Shown in pieces: positions 1 to 7,196 of a DNA stretch of 10,535 nucleotides. Location of the stretch: the NCBI GenBank assembly GCA_051277005.1, contig JBNMPS010000102.1, positions 1 through 10,535 on the forward strand, given 5' to 3'. Under the pieces are notes generated by a model, which was not told where the DNA came from, ran no database searches, and worked only from the letters and a program-made list of their open reading frames with translations. This DNA is from Dasania sp051277005 (GTDB taxonomy: Bacteria > Pseudomonadota > Gammaproteobacteria > Pseudomonadales > Dasaniaceae). The translations under genes were made by a program, and so were the position numbers. The first letter of the stretch is position 1. Every line of letters begins with the position of its first letter.

Positions 1-158
1 GAGCTAGTGGAGCCGCTCCTTTTGGTGGAATAGGCGCTAGCGGTAATCATCGAGCGAGTGCATTTTACGCTGCAGACTATTGCGCTTATCCCATGGCAAG
101 TTTGCTGAGCCCCTCATTGACACTTCCAGAACAGCTGTTGCCAGGTATTTCTCTATGA
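1..158 (+). CDS. astD: N-succinylglutamate 5-semialdehyde dehydrogenase AstD, C-terminal fragment
   Basis: This is the 3' end of a gene that begins before the window; the reading frame starts at base 3 and ends with TGA at 156-158. AstD is the NAD(P)-dependent aldehyde dehydrogenase that oxidises succinylglutamate semialdehyde to succinylglutamate in the cytoplasmic arginine succinyltransferase pathway. The visible ~51 residues include APFGGIGASGNHRASAFYAA and then DYCAYPMASL and LTLPEQLLPG, which match the C-terminus of enterobacterial AstD almost residue for residue. The tail ends a few residues after PGISL, slightly shorter than the E. coli protein. The catalytic Cys and Glu lie outside the window. 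The stop codon overlaps the astB start (ATGA), so the two are one transcript and probably translationally coupled. Confidence 0.93.
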   Translation, partial: ASGAAPFGGIGASGNHRASAFYAADYCAYPMASLLSPSLTLPEQLLPGISL

Positions 159-1534
159 GTATATTTGAAGTTAATTTTGATGGTTTGGTGGGTCCAAGTC
201 ATAATTTTGCAGGATTAGCCTTTGGTAATCTTGCTGCAAGTTCTCATGCAGACCAAGTGGCATCCCCTCGTGCTGCAGCGCTACAAGGGCTTGCAAAAAT
301 GAAAGCATTAAGTGATCTGGGAATGAAGCAAGGTGTTTTATTACCGCATGAACGTCCACATATGCGGACCTTACATCGGATGGGGTTTCGTGGTGCAAAT
401 GATGCCGAAACCATTGCGCTGGTTGCAAAGCAGTCGCCTGAATTATTTAAGCAGTGCGTCTCTGGTTCTGCAATGTGGGTGGCAAATGCTGCTACTGTTT
501 CCCCCTTTGCAGATACCCAAGATAGTAAAACGCATTTTACCCCTGCAAATCTTAGCAGTATGTTCCATCGCTCAATAGAATCCGAGGTAACTGGGCGGCA
601 GCTGGCAGCAATTTTTTCCTCAAAAGATTTTGTTCACCATGCGCCGTTACCGGCCGGTCAGTGTTATTCCGATGAGGGCGCGGCGAATCACACGCGGCTA
701 TGTTCTAATTACGATGATCCGGGGTTAGAATTATTTGTTTACGGTGCGCCGGGTGTTGCGGCTAATAATGCAACCGCTGTTGTTCAAATAGAGCGTGGCC
801 CCCAAAAATTTCCCGCTAGACAAACGCTAGCATCGTGCCAGGCATTGATGCGAATACATGGCCTTGACCCATCCCGTACGGTATTGGCGCAACAACATCC
901 AGATGCCATTGATGCTGGTGTTTTTCACAATGATGTTATCGCGGTCGGTAACCGTGACTTATTATTTTATCATCAGCTTGCCTTTGCTGATAATAAGGCA
1001 GTTCGCGATCAGTTACAGCAGCGGTTCACAAATACAGGAGCTAATAGTGAGCTATCTTTTATTGAGGTAGCTAATAATGAGGTGAGTTTGGCTGACGCTG
1101 TCAGTAGTTATTTATTTAATACCCAACTAATTTCAATGCCAGATAGATCGGGTATGACCGTTATTGCGCCTATGGAATGTCAAGAAAATGAATCGGTATA
1201 CCGCTATTTACAAGCGCTGGACTCTGAGCATGCGGCTATTGATTCTGTAATATATTTTGATCTCAAGCAGAGCATGAATAATGGTGGCGGTCCTGCCTGC
1301 CTACGTTTACGAGTTGTGCTTGCGCAGAATCAGATCGATGAGTTAGGTGCGCGTGTCATGCTGGATGATAATTTATACGAGGAACTACAACAGTGGATTA
1401 AAAAACACTATAGAGATCGCCTTGCCCCTGCTGATCTTGTTGACCCTCAGTTGCTAGTTGAATGTCGTGAAGCACTGGATGAGTTGACTGTTATAGTAGA
1501 AGTCGGCAGTCTATATGACTTTCAGCGTGACTAA
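155..1534 (+). CDS. astB: N-succinylarginine dihydrolase AstB
   Basis: AstB hydrolyses N2-succinylarginine to N2-succinylornithine, CO2 and two ammonia, the second step of the AST arginine-degradation pathway, in the cytoplasm. The product is 459 residues against about 447 in E. coli and is alignable along its whole length: it opens MSIFEVNFDGLVGPSHNFAG and ends with RDRLAPADLVDPQLL and a GSLYDFQRD tail. The catalytic triad known for the E. coli enzyme (Glu, His, Cys) is visible as E174 in YSDEGAANHTRL, H258 in VFHNDVIAV and C382 in NGGGPACLRLRVVL. The start is ATG at 155, not the earlier in-frame ATG at 80, because family similarity begins there, the upstream codons lie inside astD in another frame, and the ATGA overlap with the astD stop is typical of coupling; CAGG at 142-145 can serve as a weak ribosome site. 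astE does not follow in this window. Confidence 0.97.
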   Translation: MSIFEVNFDGLVGPSHNFAGLAFGNLAASSHADQVASPRAAALQGLAKMKALSDLGMKQGVLLPHERPHMRTLHRMGFRGANDAETIALVAKQSPELFKQCVSGSAMWVANAATVSPFADTQDSKTHFTPANLSSMFHRSIESEVTGRQLAAIFSSKDFVHHAPLPAGQCYSDEGAANHTRLCSNYDDPGLELFVYGAPGVAANNATAVVQIERGPQKFPARQTLASCQALMRIHGLDPSRTVLAQQHPDAIDAGVFHNDVIAVGNRDLLFYHQLAFADNKAVRDQLQQRFTNTGANSELSFIEVANNEVSLADAVSSYLFNTQLISMPDRSGMTVIAPMECQENESVYRYLQALDSEHAAIDSVIYFDLKQSMNNGGGPACLRLRVVLAQNQIDELGARVMLDDNLYEELQQWIKKHYRDRLAPADLVDPQLLVECREALDELTVIVEVGSLYDFQRD

Positions 1535-1609
1535 GAATCCTCAGTCCTATAAATAATGAGATATTTTGCGCTGCTGTATTGATTATTAAAAGTTGTAAGC
1601 ATATATATT

Positions 1610-1622
1610 GGAGTTAGATTTG
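1610..1622 (+). promoter_or_regulatory. Ribosome binding site deciding a TTG start
   Basis: GGAG at 1610-1613 lies six bases before a TTG codon at 1620-1622. An earlier in-frame TTG at 1608 overlaps this GGAG and has no ribosome site of its own, so 1620 is the preferred start of the transporter gene. No ATG lies near the beginning of the frame. Confidence 0.6.
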
Positions 1623-3077
1623 ACCTCATCAGCCGATTCACAGGAAAGTACAACTCAAGATCATAATATACCGCTATCGATAGCTGTGCTGCCGCTGTTG
1701 ATCTTGATCGTGTTGTTAACGATGAATGTTTATATTTTTGGCGATGATGCAATCAGCGGCTCCAATCAAATTGTATTAGTGATGTGTGCTGCAGTTTGTG
1801 CCGGTTTGGCGCTTGCTTATGGTATTGAATGGAAAGCTATAGAACACGGCATGGTTAACAGTCTTCGGATTGCAACGCCGGCTATGTTAATTTTGCTAAT
1901 GGTAGGTGCACTGTCAGGTACTTGGATGGTGAGCGGTATCATTCCAACGATGATTTACTATGGTCTGGAAATGCTTAGTCCGCAGTTTTTTTTGGTTTCG
2001 TCCTGTGTGATTAGTGCGCTAGTCGCTGTATTTACGGGCAGTTCTTGGACGACTTCTGCAACTATTGGTATTGCTCTAATGGGAATAGGCGGTGTGCTGG
2101 GAGTGTCGCCAGGAATGTCAGCAGGCGCAATTCTTTCAGGTGCTTATTTTGGCGATAAAATGTCCCCGCTATCTGATACTACCAATTTGGCAGCAGGCAC
2201 CACCGGTACAGAGTTGTTTACTCATATTCGCTACATGATGATCACCACAATCCCTTCAATTTCGATTACGCTAATATTATTTGTCGGTATTGGTTTGTTT
2301 AGTGATACTGGCAGTCAAGCACCAGATACAACAGATATTCAGTTAGCTCTTAATAATGCACTCAATATCAGTGGCTGGTTGCTGTTAGCTCCATTGGCGA
2401 TATTGTTGATGATTATAAAAAAAGTGCCAGCATTACCGGCTATTTTTATGGGGGCATTATTGGGCGGCGTTTTTGCTGTGTTATTTCAAACCAAATTGGT
2501 TGCATCATTAGGTGAAGGGGAGTTTGCTCTGTATTCCGGTTTGATGCATACGGCCTATACGGATGTTTCTATTCAGACTGGGCACCCTGTACTTGATGAC
2601 CTTTTGACATCTGGCGGTATGTCCGGAATGTTGGGTACCATTTGGTTGATCATTGCAGCGATGATGTTTGGAGGTGCTATGGAAGGTGCAGGATTTTTGC
2701 GTCGTATTACTGAGGTTTTGGTAGCGCGAGCTCATTCTGCGGTCGGTTTAGTTAGTGCTACTGCGGGCACCTGCATTGTGACTAATGTGACAGCATCCGA
2801 CCAATATTTGGCAGTGGTTGTGCCAGGTAGAATGTTTATTTCTGCGTTTAAAAGCCGTTCATTAGCATCACAAAACCTCAGTCGTACCTTGGAAGATTCT
2901 GGTACGGTAACCTCGGTGTTAATTCCATGGAATACCTGTGGTGCTTATCACGCTACGGTATTAGGTGTAGCTACACTCAGTTACGCGCCATTCGCTTTTT
3001 TCTGTTTGATCAGTCCGCTGATGACAGTGTTGGTTTCAGCATTTAATTATCGTTTGGCTAAAACTACTGATGTTTAG
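1620..3077 (+). CDS. NhaC-family Na+/H+ antiporter-like transporter
   Basis: A 485-residue polytopic inner-membrane protein of the ion transporter superfamily (NhaC family), with roughly 11-12 hydrophobic segments after a polar N-terminus of about 25 residues. The signature GAYFGDKMSPLSDTTNLA is present, with D179, D186 and N189 in the conserved charged region between helices. A second family block near the C-terminus reads SGTVTSVLIPWNTCGAYHA. Members exchange Na+ for H+, and some exchange organic acids or amino acids (for example the malate/lactate antiporter MleN), so substrate cannot be read from sequence. It follows astB by 85 bases on the same strand without an obvious terminator, which makes a role in exporting or importing something linked to arginine catabolism possible but unproven. 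TTG start at 1620 is chosen from the GGAG spacing. Confidence 0.88.
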   Translation: MTSSADSQESTTQDHNIPLSIAVLPLLILIVLLTMNVYIFGDDAISGSNQIVLVMCAAVCAGLALAYGIEWKAIEHGMVNSLRIATPAMLILLMVGALSGTWMVSGIIPTMIYYGLEMLSPQFFLVSSCVISALVAVFTGSSWTTSATIGIALMGIGGVLGVSPGMSAGAILSGAYFGDKMSPLSDTTNLAAGTTGTELFTHIRYMMITTIPSISITLILFVGIGLFSDTGSQAPDTTDIQLALNNALNISGWLLLAPLAILLMIIKKVPALPAIFMGALLGGVFAVLFQTKLVASLGEGEFALYSGLMHTAYTDVSIQTGHPVLDDLLTSGGMSGMLGTIWLIIAAMMFGGAMEGAGFLRRITEVLVARAHSAVGLVSATAGTCIVTNVTASDQYLAVVVPGRMFISAFKSRSLASQNLSRTLEDSGTVTSVLIPWNTCGAYHATVLGVATLSYAPFAFFCLISPLMTVLVSAFNYRLAKTTDV

Positions 3078-3112
3078 TTATCTTTTTTGAACCGTCAGAT
3101 GAAGTTAGTACC

Positions 3113-3133
3113 CCTCATTTTTAAATATTGAGG
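3113..3133 (+). promoter_or_regulatory. Small hairpin overlapping a ribosome site
   Basis: CCTCA (3113-3117) pairs with TGAGG (3129-3133) across an 11-base A/T loop. The 3' arm contains the GAGG (3130-3133) that would serve the ATG at 3144. The stem is only five base pairs, so an effect on translation is speculative. It lies in the 66-base gap between the transporter and peptidase genes. Confidence 0.2.
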
Positions 3134-3143
3134 TTTGCCAAAT

Positions 3144-4937
3144 ATGAAAAACAAAATTCTAGGAAATTTGATTATGGTAAAATCTACTTTTGCGAGCTTG
3201 GTTATTTTTTCCATGGCTTTATCTGCATGTGTTTCTTTTGATAATAGTTCAAAAAATAATTCTGAAAATTTAAGTACAGAAGCTACTTTTTCGATAATAA
3301 GCGACCTATCATTGGCATCGTCTCAAAACTTTAATGATTTTATTCGGCGTATTCGAAATACGAGTAGTTATTCTGACTTTGATTCAACTATTGATGCTTA
3401 TATTTCATCCGGAAATACTGTCAAAGGGTTATCATCTGTTGATCAGCATAGAATTTATCGACTGCTCGGGATTTATTCGCGCACAAAATATGGCGAGGCA
3501 GCAATTGATACATTAAGTAACTTGGTTCGCATTCCTACCTTTAATATTGATGAAGTTTCTTCCTATGAAAACCCTTCAATTATAGAGATCGGTGAGGCGC
3601 TGGAAAAGATTAGTAGTGATTTTGGCCTTTCATTTAAGAATGTTGATAATCGTATTTTTGAAATTTCCTTTAGCAATGAAATCGCAACGGGTCAGCTTAT
3701 TGCCTTGCATGCTCATGCTGACGTTGTTCCTGTCAATAAATCATTATGGGTATTGGAGGATGGTACGCAACTTGATCCGTTTGAAGTGACAACCATCGAT
3801 GGCAGAATGTATGGGCGTGGTACCCAAGACGATAAAAACGGCATTGTGATGGTGCTATATGCAATGAAAGTTATTCAAGAGGAAAAGTTTCCATTGCAGC
3901 ATTCGTTTCGTTTGCTGATTGATACTACAGAGGAAACCAGTGGTACGGCAATGCCTTATTATCTGAGTAAAAACCCTATGCCGGATTATAATTTAGCCCT
4001 GGATGGAGATTATCCCGTTGTTATAGCGGAGAAAGGTTACGGTACGGTGATGGCAGAATTTCCTGTGCGCTTAGGGCGTGGTAGTGGGGTGGAGATAACT
4101 CACTTAGTGGGTGGTTTGGCGACTAACCAAATTCCTGCTCAAGCTAGTGCGGTTATTAAAACGGCAGAGGCAAATAAACTGTATGAGAAAATTATTCCGC
4201 TAGCGGAGCAGTATGTAAAAGCTAATGGTGCTGATTTTGGTGTTAGTATAAATGTCGTTAATGGTGATTTAAAACTCACTGTTATCGGTGTTTCTGCACA
4301 TTCATCGAAGCCGCATTCAGGCGTTAACCCTGTTTCACGATTAATGGGTTTTATTAACTATTTGATGAGTCATATTGAGGTTAAAGAAAATCATATTACC
4401 GATGCCGCACAATATGCCAGTGATAATTGGGGCATTAACTTTTACGGTGAAGCGTTGGGGATTGATTTCACACACGATTTTATGGGTGCTCTAACAGCAG
4501 CGCAAACATATATAAATATTGATGATCAGCGCCTGAAGATTGCGACCAATGTCCGAGTTCCAGCGGGTATTGAAATAGAGTCTTTAAAAAATGATGTTTT
4601 AGTAAAGTTGGAAAATTGGCGACAGCACCACAGCGTTGATTTTCAGTTTGATTATGATCAGGCAGAAGCCATGTATAGAAATCCTGAAGGAAACTGGGTT
4701 AATACGCTGCTGGATATAGCTGCAGAAAATCTGTCGATAGAGCGTAGCTTTAGGTCAGATAGTGGGTCCACTTCAATCCATGACTTACCTAATGGAGTTC
4801 AGTTTGGTTTAGCTTTACCGAGCGAAAAATATACCGGTCACAATGCCAATGAATTCAAAACTGTTGCCCAGTTCATGGCTGACTTACACATTATTACGGA
4901 AATGATGGCCCGCTTGGGTAATCAGAGCTCTTTATAA
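3144..4937 (+). CDS. M20 family (PepV-like) metallopeptidase lipoprotein
   Basis: A 597-residue secreted lipoprotein. The hydrophobic signal SLVIFSMALSAC ends in a lipobox with the lipidated Cys at residue 29; the following residue is Val, which suggests sorting to the outer membrane with the enzyme facing the periplasm. After a polar, Asn/Ser-rich linker and a helical segment of about 80 residues not expected in cytosolic PepV, the M20 domain shows the complete di-zinc site: H191 and D193 (HADVVP), D229 (GRGTQDDKNG), E263/E264 (TEETSG), D287 (LDGDYPVV) and H566 (GHNANE). The family cleaves dipeptides or small N-acyl amino acids; the exact substrate is unknown. ATG 3144 has GAGG ten bases upstream, but ATG 3174 has AGGA (3161-3164) nine bases upstream and would give a more ordinary 18-residue signal peptide. 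The gene lies 66 bases after the transporter, same strand. Confidence 0.9.
   Translation: MKNKILGNLIMVKSTFASLVIFSMALSACVSFDNSSKNNSENLSTEATFSIISDLSLASSQNFNDFIRRIRNTSSYSDFDSTIDAYISSGNTVKGLSSVDQHRIYRLLGIYSRTKYGEAAIDTLSNLVRIPTFNIDEVSSYENPSIIEIGEALEKISSDFGLSFKNVDNRIFEISFSNEIATGQLIALHAHADVVPVNKSLWVLEDGTQLDPFEVTTIDGRMYGRGTQDDKNGIVMVLYAMKVIQEEKFPLQHSFRLLIDTTEETSGTAMPYYLSKNPMPDYNLALDGDYPVVIAEKGYGTVMAEFPVRLGRGSGVEITHLVGGLATNQIPAQASAVIKTAEANKLYEKIIPLAEQYVKANGADFGVSINVVNGDLKLTVIGVSAHSSKPHSGVNPVSRLMGFINYLMSHIEVKENHITDAAQYASDNWGINFYGEALGIDFTHDFMGALTAAQTYINIDDQRLKIATNVRVPAGIEIESLKNDVLVKLENWRQHHSVDFQFDYDQAEAMYRNPEGNWVNTLLDIAAENLSIERSFRSDSGSTSIHDLPNGVQFGLALPSEKYTGHNANEFKTVAQFMADLHIITEMMARLGNQSSL
3161..3176 (+). 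promoter_or_regulatory. Alternative ribosome site and start for the M20 lipoprotein
   Basis: AGGA at 3161-3164 stands nine bases before an in-frame ATG at 3174. Starting here gives a signal peptide beginning MVK with 18 residues before the lipobox Cys, the commonest lipoprotein architecture. The mature protein is the same for either start. Confidence 0.45.
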
Positions 4938-4973
4938 AATTAAAGCTTAAGTTTGTCATGTTTTAGATGTTTT

Positions 4974-5040
4974 GGATCGCTTACTTTGCAGTTAGTACTC
5001 GCCCTGTGGATTTTAGCGATCCCAGCGGGTAAAATGCTGG
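4974..5040. repeat. Inverted repeats in the gap before the glycosyltransferase cassette
   Basis: GGATCGCT (4974-4981) and AGCGATCC (5015-5022) form a perfect 8-base inverted repeat with a 33-base spacer. Directly after it, CCAGC (5022-5026) pairs with GCTGG (5036-5040), and a -10-like TAAAAT lies in that loop at 5030-5035. No good -35 is seen at the right distance, so this is at most a candidate control region. The whole gap 4938-5112 holds no credible gene. Confidence 0.3.
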
Positions 5041-5056
5041 AACCTATCGACTATAA

Positions 5057-5070
5057 CCAGTGTTGACTGG
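5057..5070 (+). other. Short stem-loop upstream of the glycosyltransferase gene
   Basis: CCAGT (5057-5061) and ACTGG (5066-5070) form a 5-base-pair stem with a GTTG tetraloop, followed by a short T-rich stretch GTATTTTG. It could be a weak terminator for the preceding transcript, but it lies about 120 bases beyond the M20 stop codon and the T run is only four bases. Confidence 0.2.
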
Positions 5071-5112
5071 GTATTTTGTCCTTCCATCCTGTAAATAATA
5101 ACAGACAGTTGG

Positions 5113-6468
5113 ATGAGTACTGCGGTCCACCCATCTGTTGCGCCTATGAAAGTTGAACATGCTACTGCTCCCGCTGTGATGGCGGCTAAGACTGTGCCTT
5201 TGGCTATTGTCGACCCTGCTGCATGCCAGCAGCGGCCGCTTAAGATTTGCCTATTGGGTTATCGCAGTGCCCCTTACAGCGGAGGTCAGGGCATTTATAT
5301 TAAATACCTGAGTAAGGCTTTAGTTGAGGCCGGTCATCAGGTGGATGTGATTTCAGGGCAGCCTTATCCGCTATTAGATGCGCGGGTGCGGCTAATTAAA
5401 ATGCCGGGGATGAACTTGTTTGAGACGGGTTTGCGGTCCTTGCGTCCCCATCATCTAACCTCGCTGACTAATATTATCGAATGGACAGGCAAGTTGACGG
5501 GGGCTTTTTCGGAGCCTCATTGTTTTGGCCGCCGGGTTTATAAATACCTTAAAAAACAGGGTCGACACTATGATATTATCCATGATAATCAATCTCTCAG
5601 TTGGAGTATGTTGAAGCTACAACGCAATAACTTTTCGCTGGTAACAACCATCCACCACCCTATTACCAGCGACTTGAATATAGCCCTCAACGATGCGGAT
5701 ACTCGAACAGAACGCTTTTTTATTCGCCGTTGGCATTCTTTTTTAAAAATGCAGGCCAAAGTAACTCAGCAATTAAATCATGTGGTGACGGTGTCTGAGC
5801 GATCGCAGCAAGATATCGCAGTTGCCTTTGGTATTCAGCCGGTGGGTATTAGCCTCGTATATAACGGTATTGATACCGATGAATTTCAGCCTTTGCCCAA
5901 TGTAGCTCGTGTTCCGTTTCGGATTATGGCAACCACTTCTGCTGATTCTCCATTGAAAGGCTTGAGTTATTTGTTACATGCTGTGGCGGAGTTGGTGCAG
6001 CATTATCCAAACTTAGAACTGCTGCTAGTGGGTAAGCCGCGCGCAGGTGGTGAGACTGAACAGTTGATTGAGCAGTTGGGTATCGCGAATCATATTCGTT
6101 TTGTCAGCGGTATCAGCACTGAGCAGTTAGTACAATTTTATGCCGAGGCGCAAGTTGCGGTGGTGCCCTCTGTTTATGAAGGGTTTGGCTTGCCGGCAGG
6201 AGAGGCAATGGCTTGTGGCGTGCCTGTTGTATCGACTAACGGTGGTGCTTTGCCGGAAGTAGTGGGCGATGCAGGTATACAAGTGCCAGTTAAAGATAGT
6301 GAGTCTTTAGCGCGCGCTATATCAGATCTATTAGATGATGGTGAGCGGCGGCAACAATTGGGCTTGGCCGGTCGGCAACGTATAGAGCAGCTATTTTGTT
6401 GGACGCGTGCCGCTAATCAAATGACAAATTATTACTATCGCGTATTAGCTGGGCAGGATGACGCTTAA
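5113..6468 (+). CDS. GT4 family glycosyltransferase
   Basis: A 451-residue retaining glycosyltransferase of the GT-B fold, CAZy family GT4 type, transferring a sugar from a nucleotide donor in the cytoplasm or at the inner membrane face. The N-terminal Rossmann domain begins at about residue 43 (LKICLLGYRSAPYSGGQGIY) with the glycine-rich acceptor-side loop at G57-G60. The C-terminal donor domain has K282-G283 (LKGLSYLLHAV), LLLVGKP and the E-x7-E motif E356...E364 in EGFGLPAGE, followed by ACGVPVVSTNGGALPEVVG. Donor and acceptor cannot be told from sequence. The first ~42 residues are an Ala/Pro/Val-rich extension without family similarity. No strong ribosome site precedes ATG 5113; in-frame ATGs at 5146 and 5179 are alternatives with no better site. 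The stop overlaps the next gene by one base (TAATG). Confidence 0.93.
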   Translation: MSTAVHPSVAPMKVEHATAPAVMAAKTVPLAIVDPAACQQRPLKICLLGYRSAPYSGGQGIYIKYLSKALVEAGHQVDVISGQPYPLLDARVRLIKMPGMNLFETGLRSLRPHHLTSLTNIIEWTGKLTGAFSEPHCFGRRVYKYLKKQGRHYDIIHDNQSLSWSMLKLQRNNFSLVTTIHHPITSDLNIALNDADTRTERFFIRRWHSFLKMQAKVTQQLNHVVTVSERSQQDIAVAFGIQPVGISLVYNGIDTDEFQPLPNVARVPFRIMATTSADSPLKGLSYLLHAVAELVQHYPNLELLLVGKPRAGGETEQLIEQLGIANHIRFVSGISTEQLVQFYAEAQVAVVPSVYEGFGLPAGEAMACGVPVVSTNGGALPEVVGDAGIQVPVKDSESLARAISDLLDDGERRQQLGLAGRQRIEQLFCWTRAANQMTNYYYRVLAGQDDA

Positions 6469-7196
6469 TGCTGACGGTGGATTTTAAATATTTACCTTTA
6501 TCACCCGGTGAGCGGATCCTTGATCTAGGTTGCGGGGAAGGTCGCCATGTTATTTCTGCTTATCTCAAGCAAGATGTGACTGCTATCGGCGTCGACCTTT
6601 CGCTGCGGGATTTAAACATCGCTAAGCAACGCTTCAGTGATTTTGAGCAACCCGAGAATAAAAAAAAATACTTTGCCCTTTCAGTCGCTAATGGCTTGCT
6701 GTTACCTTTTGCCGATAATAGTTTTGATAAAATTATTTGTTCAGAAGTGTTAGAACATATCCCTGACTATCAAGGCATGCTATCAGAAGTTGAACGGGTG
6801 CTAAAACCAGGCGGTTTATTCTGTGCCAGTGTGCCGCGCCAGTGGCCAGAGAAAATTTGCTGGTTTTTTAGCGAAGCTTACCATCAGGTCGAAGGTGGTC
6901 ATATCCGTATCTTTGATGCCGGTGATTTGAAACAACAAATAGAAAGTCTAGGCTTCAGCCGTTTTCATCGTCATTGGGCCCATGCATTGCATTCGCCATT
7001 TTGGTGGCTTAAGTGTGTGTTTTGGAATAGCCAGAACGATAATTGGCTGATTAAACAATATCACCGTTTTTTGGTATGGGACTTAATGGCCAAGCCCGCC
7101 TTTACTCATATTTTAGAACGAATACTAAACCCTATTATGGGTAAAAGTGTGGTGATGTACTTTCGCAAACCTTCAGTAAATGTACCAGCAAAATGA
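6468..7196 (+). CDS. Class I SAM-dependent methyltransferase (Methyltransf_11/UbiE-like)
   Basis: A 242-residue soluble methyltransferase with the seven-strand Rossmann-like SAM fold. Motif I is ILDLGCGEGRH (residues 17-27), the acidic ribose-binding residue is D43 in IGVDLS, motif II includes D87 and the block SEVLEHI (residues 92-98), and GGLFCASVPR follows. This block arrangement is usual in methyltransferases of small molecules, quinones, lipids and sugars rather than nucleic acids. Its ATG overlaps the glycosyltransferase stop by one base and its TGA overlaps the next start by four, so the three products are very likely made together. By context it may methylate the product of the glycosyltransferase, or the lipid or polyketide acceptor; this is inference. 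The C-terminal ~70 residues (HRHWAHALHSPFWWLKCVFW) are Trp-rich and may bind a hydrophobic substrate or the membrane. Confidence 0.92.
   Translation: MLTVDFKYLPLSPGERILDLGCGEGRHVISAYLKQDVTAIGVDLSLRDLNIAKQRFSDFEQPENKKKYFALSVANGLLLPFADNSFDKIICSEVLEHIPDYQGMLSEVERVLKPGGLFCASVPRQWPEKICWFFSEAYHQVEGGHIRIFDAGDLKQQIESLGFSRFHRHWAHALHSPFWWLKCVFWNSQNDNWLIKQYHRFLVWDLMAKPAFTHILERILNPIMGKSVVMYFRKPSVNVPAK

Noticed and set aside
80..154. Upstream in-frame ATG at 80 extending astB by 25 residues
   Set aside because: The extension lies wholly within the end of astD in another frame, does not resemble any AstB N-terminus, and the ATGA overlap start at 155 fits the family length.
1579..1607. TTGATT and TATATA spaced by 17 bases, resembling a sigma-70 promoter before the transporter gene
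   Set aside because: Transcription would begin at about 1613-1615, inside or after the GGAG ribosome site, leaving almost no leader before the TTG start; the match is likely due to A/T richness.
2508..2735. 75-residue reverse-strand frame within the transporter gene
   Set aside because: It is antisense to a well-supported membrane protein and its Ser/His/Arg-rich composition is typical of a shadow frame.
5063..5097. TTGACT as a -35 box with TAAATA as a -10 box before the glycosyltransferase gene
   Set aside because: The spacer is about 23 bases, too long for a standard promoter, and TTGACT is part of a small stem-loop.
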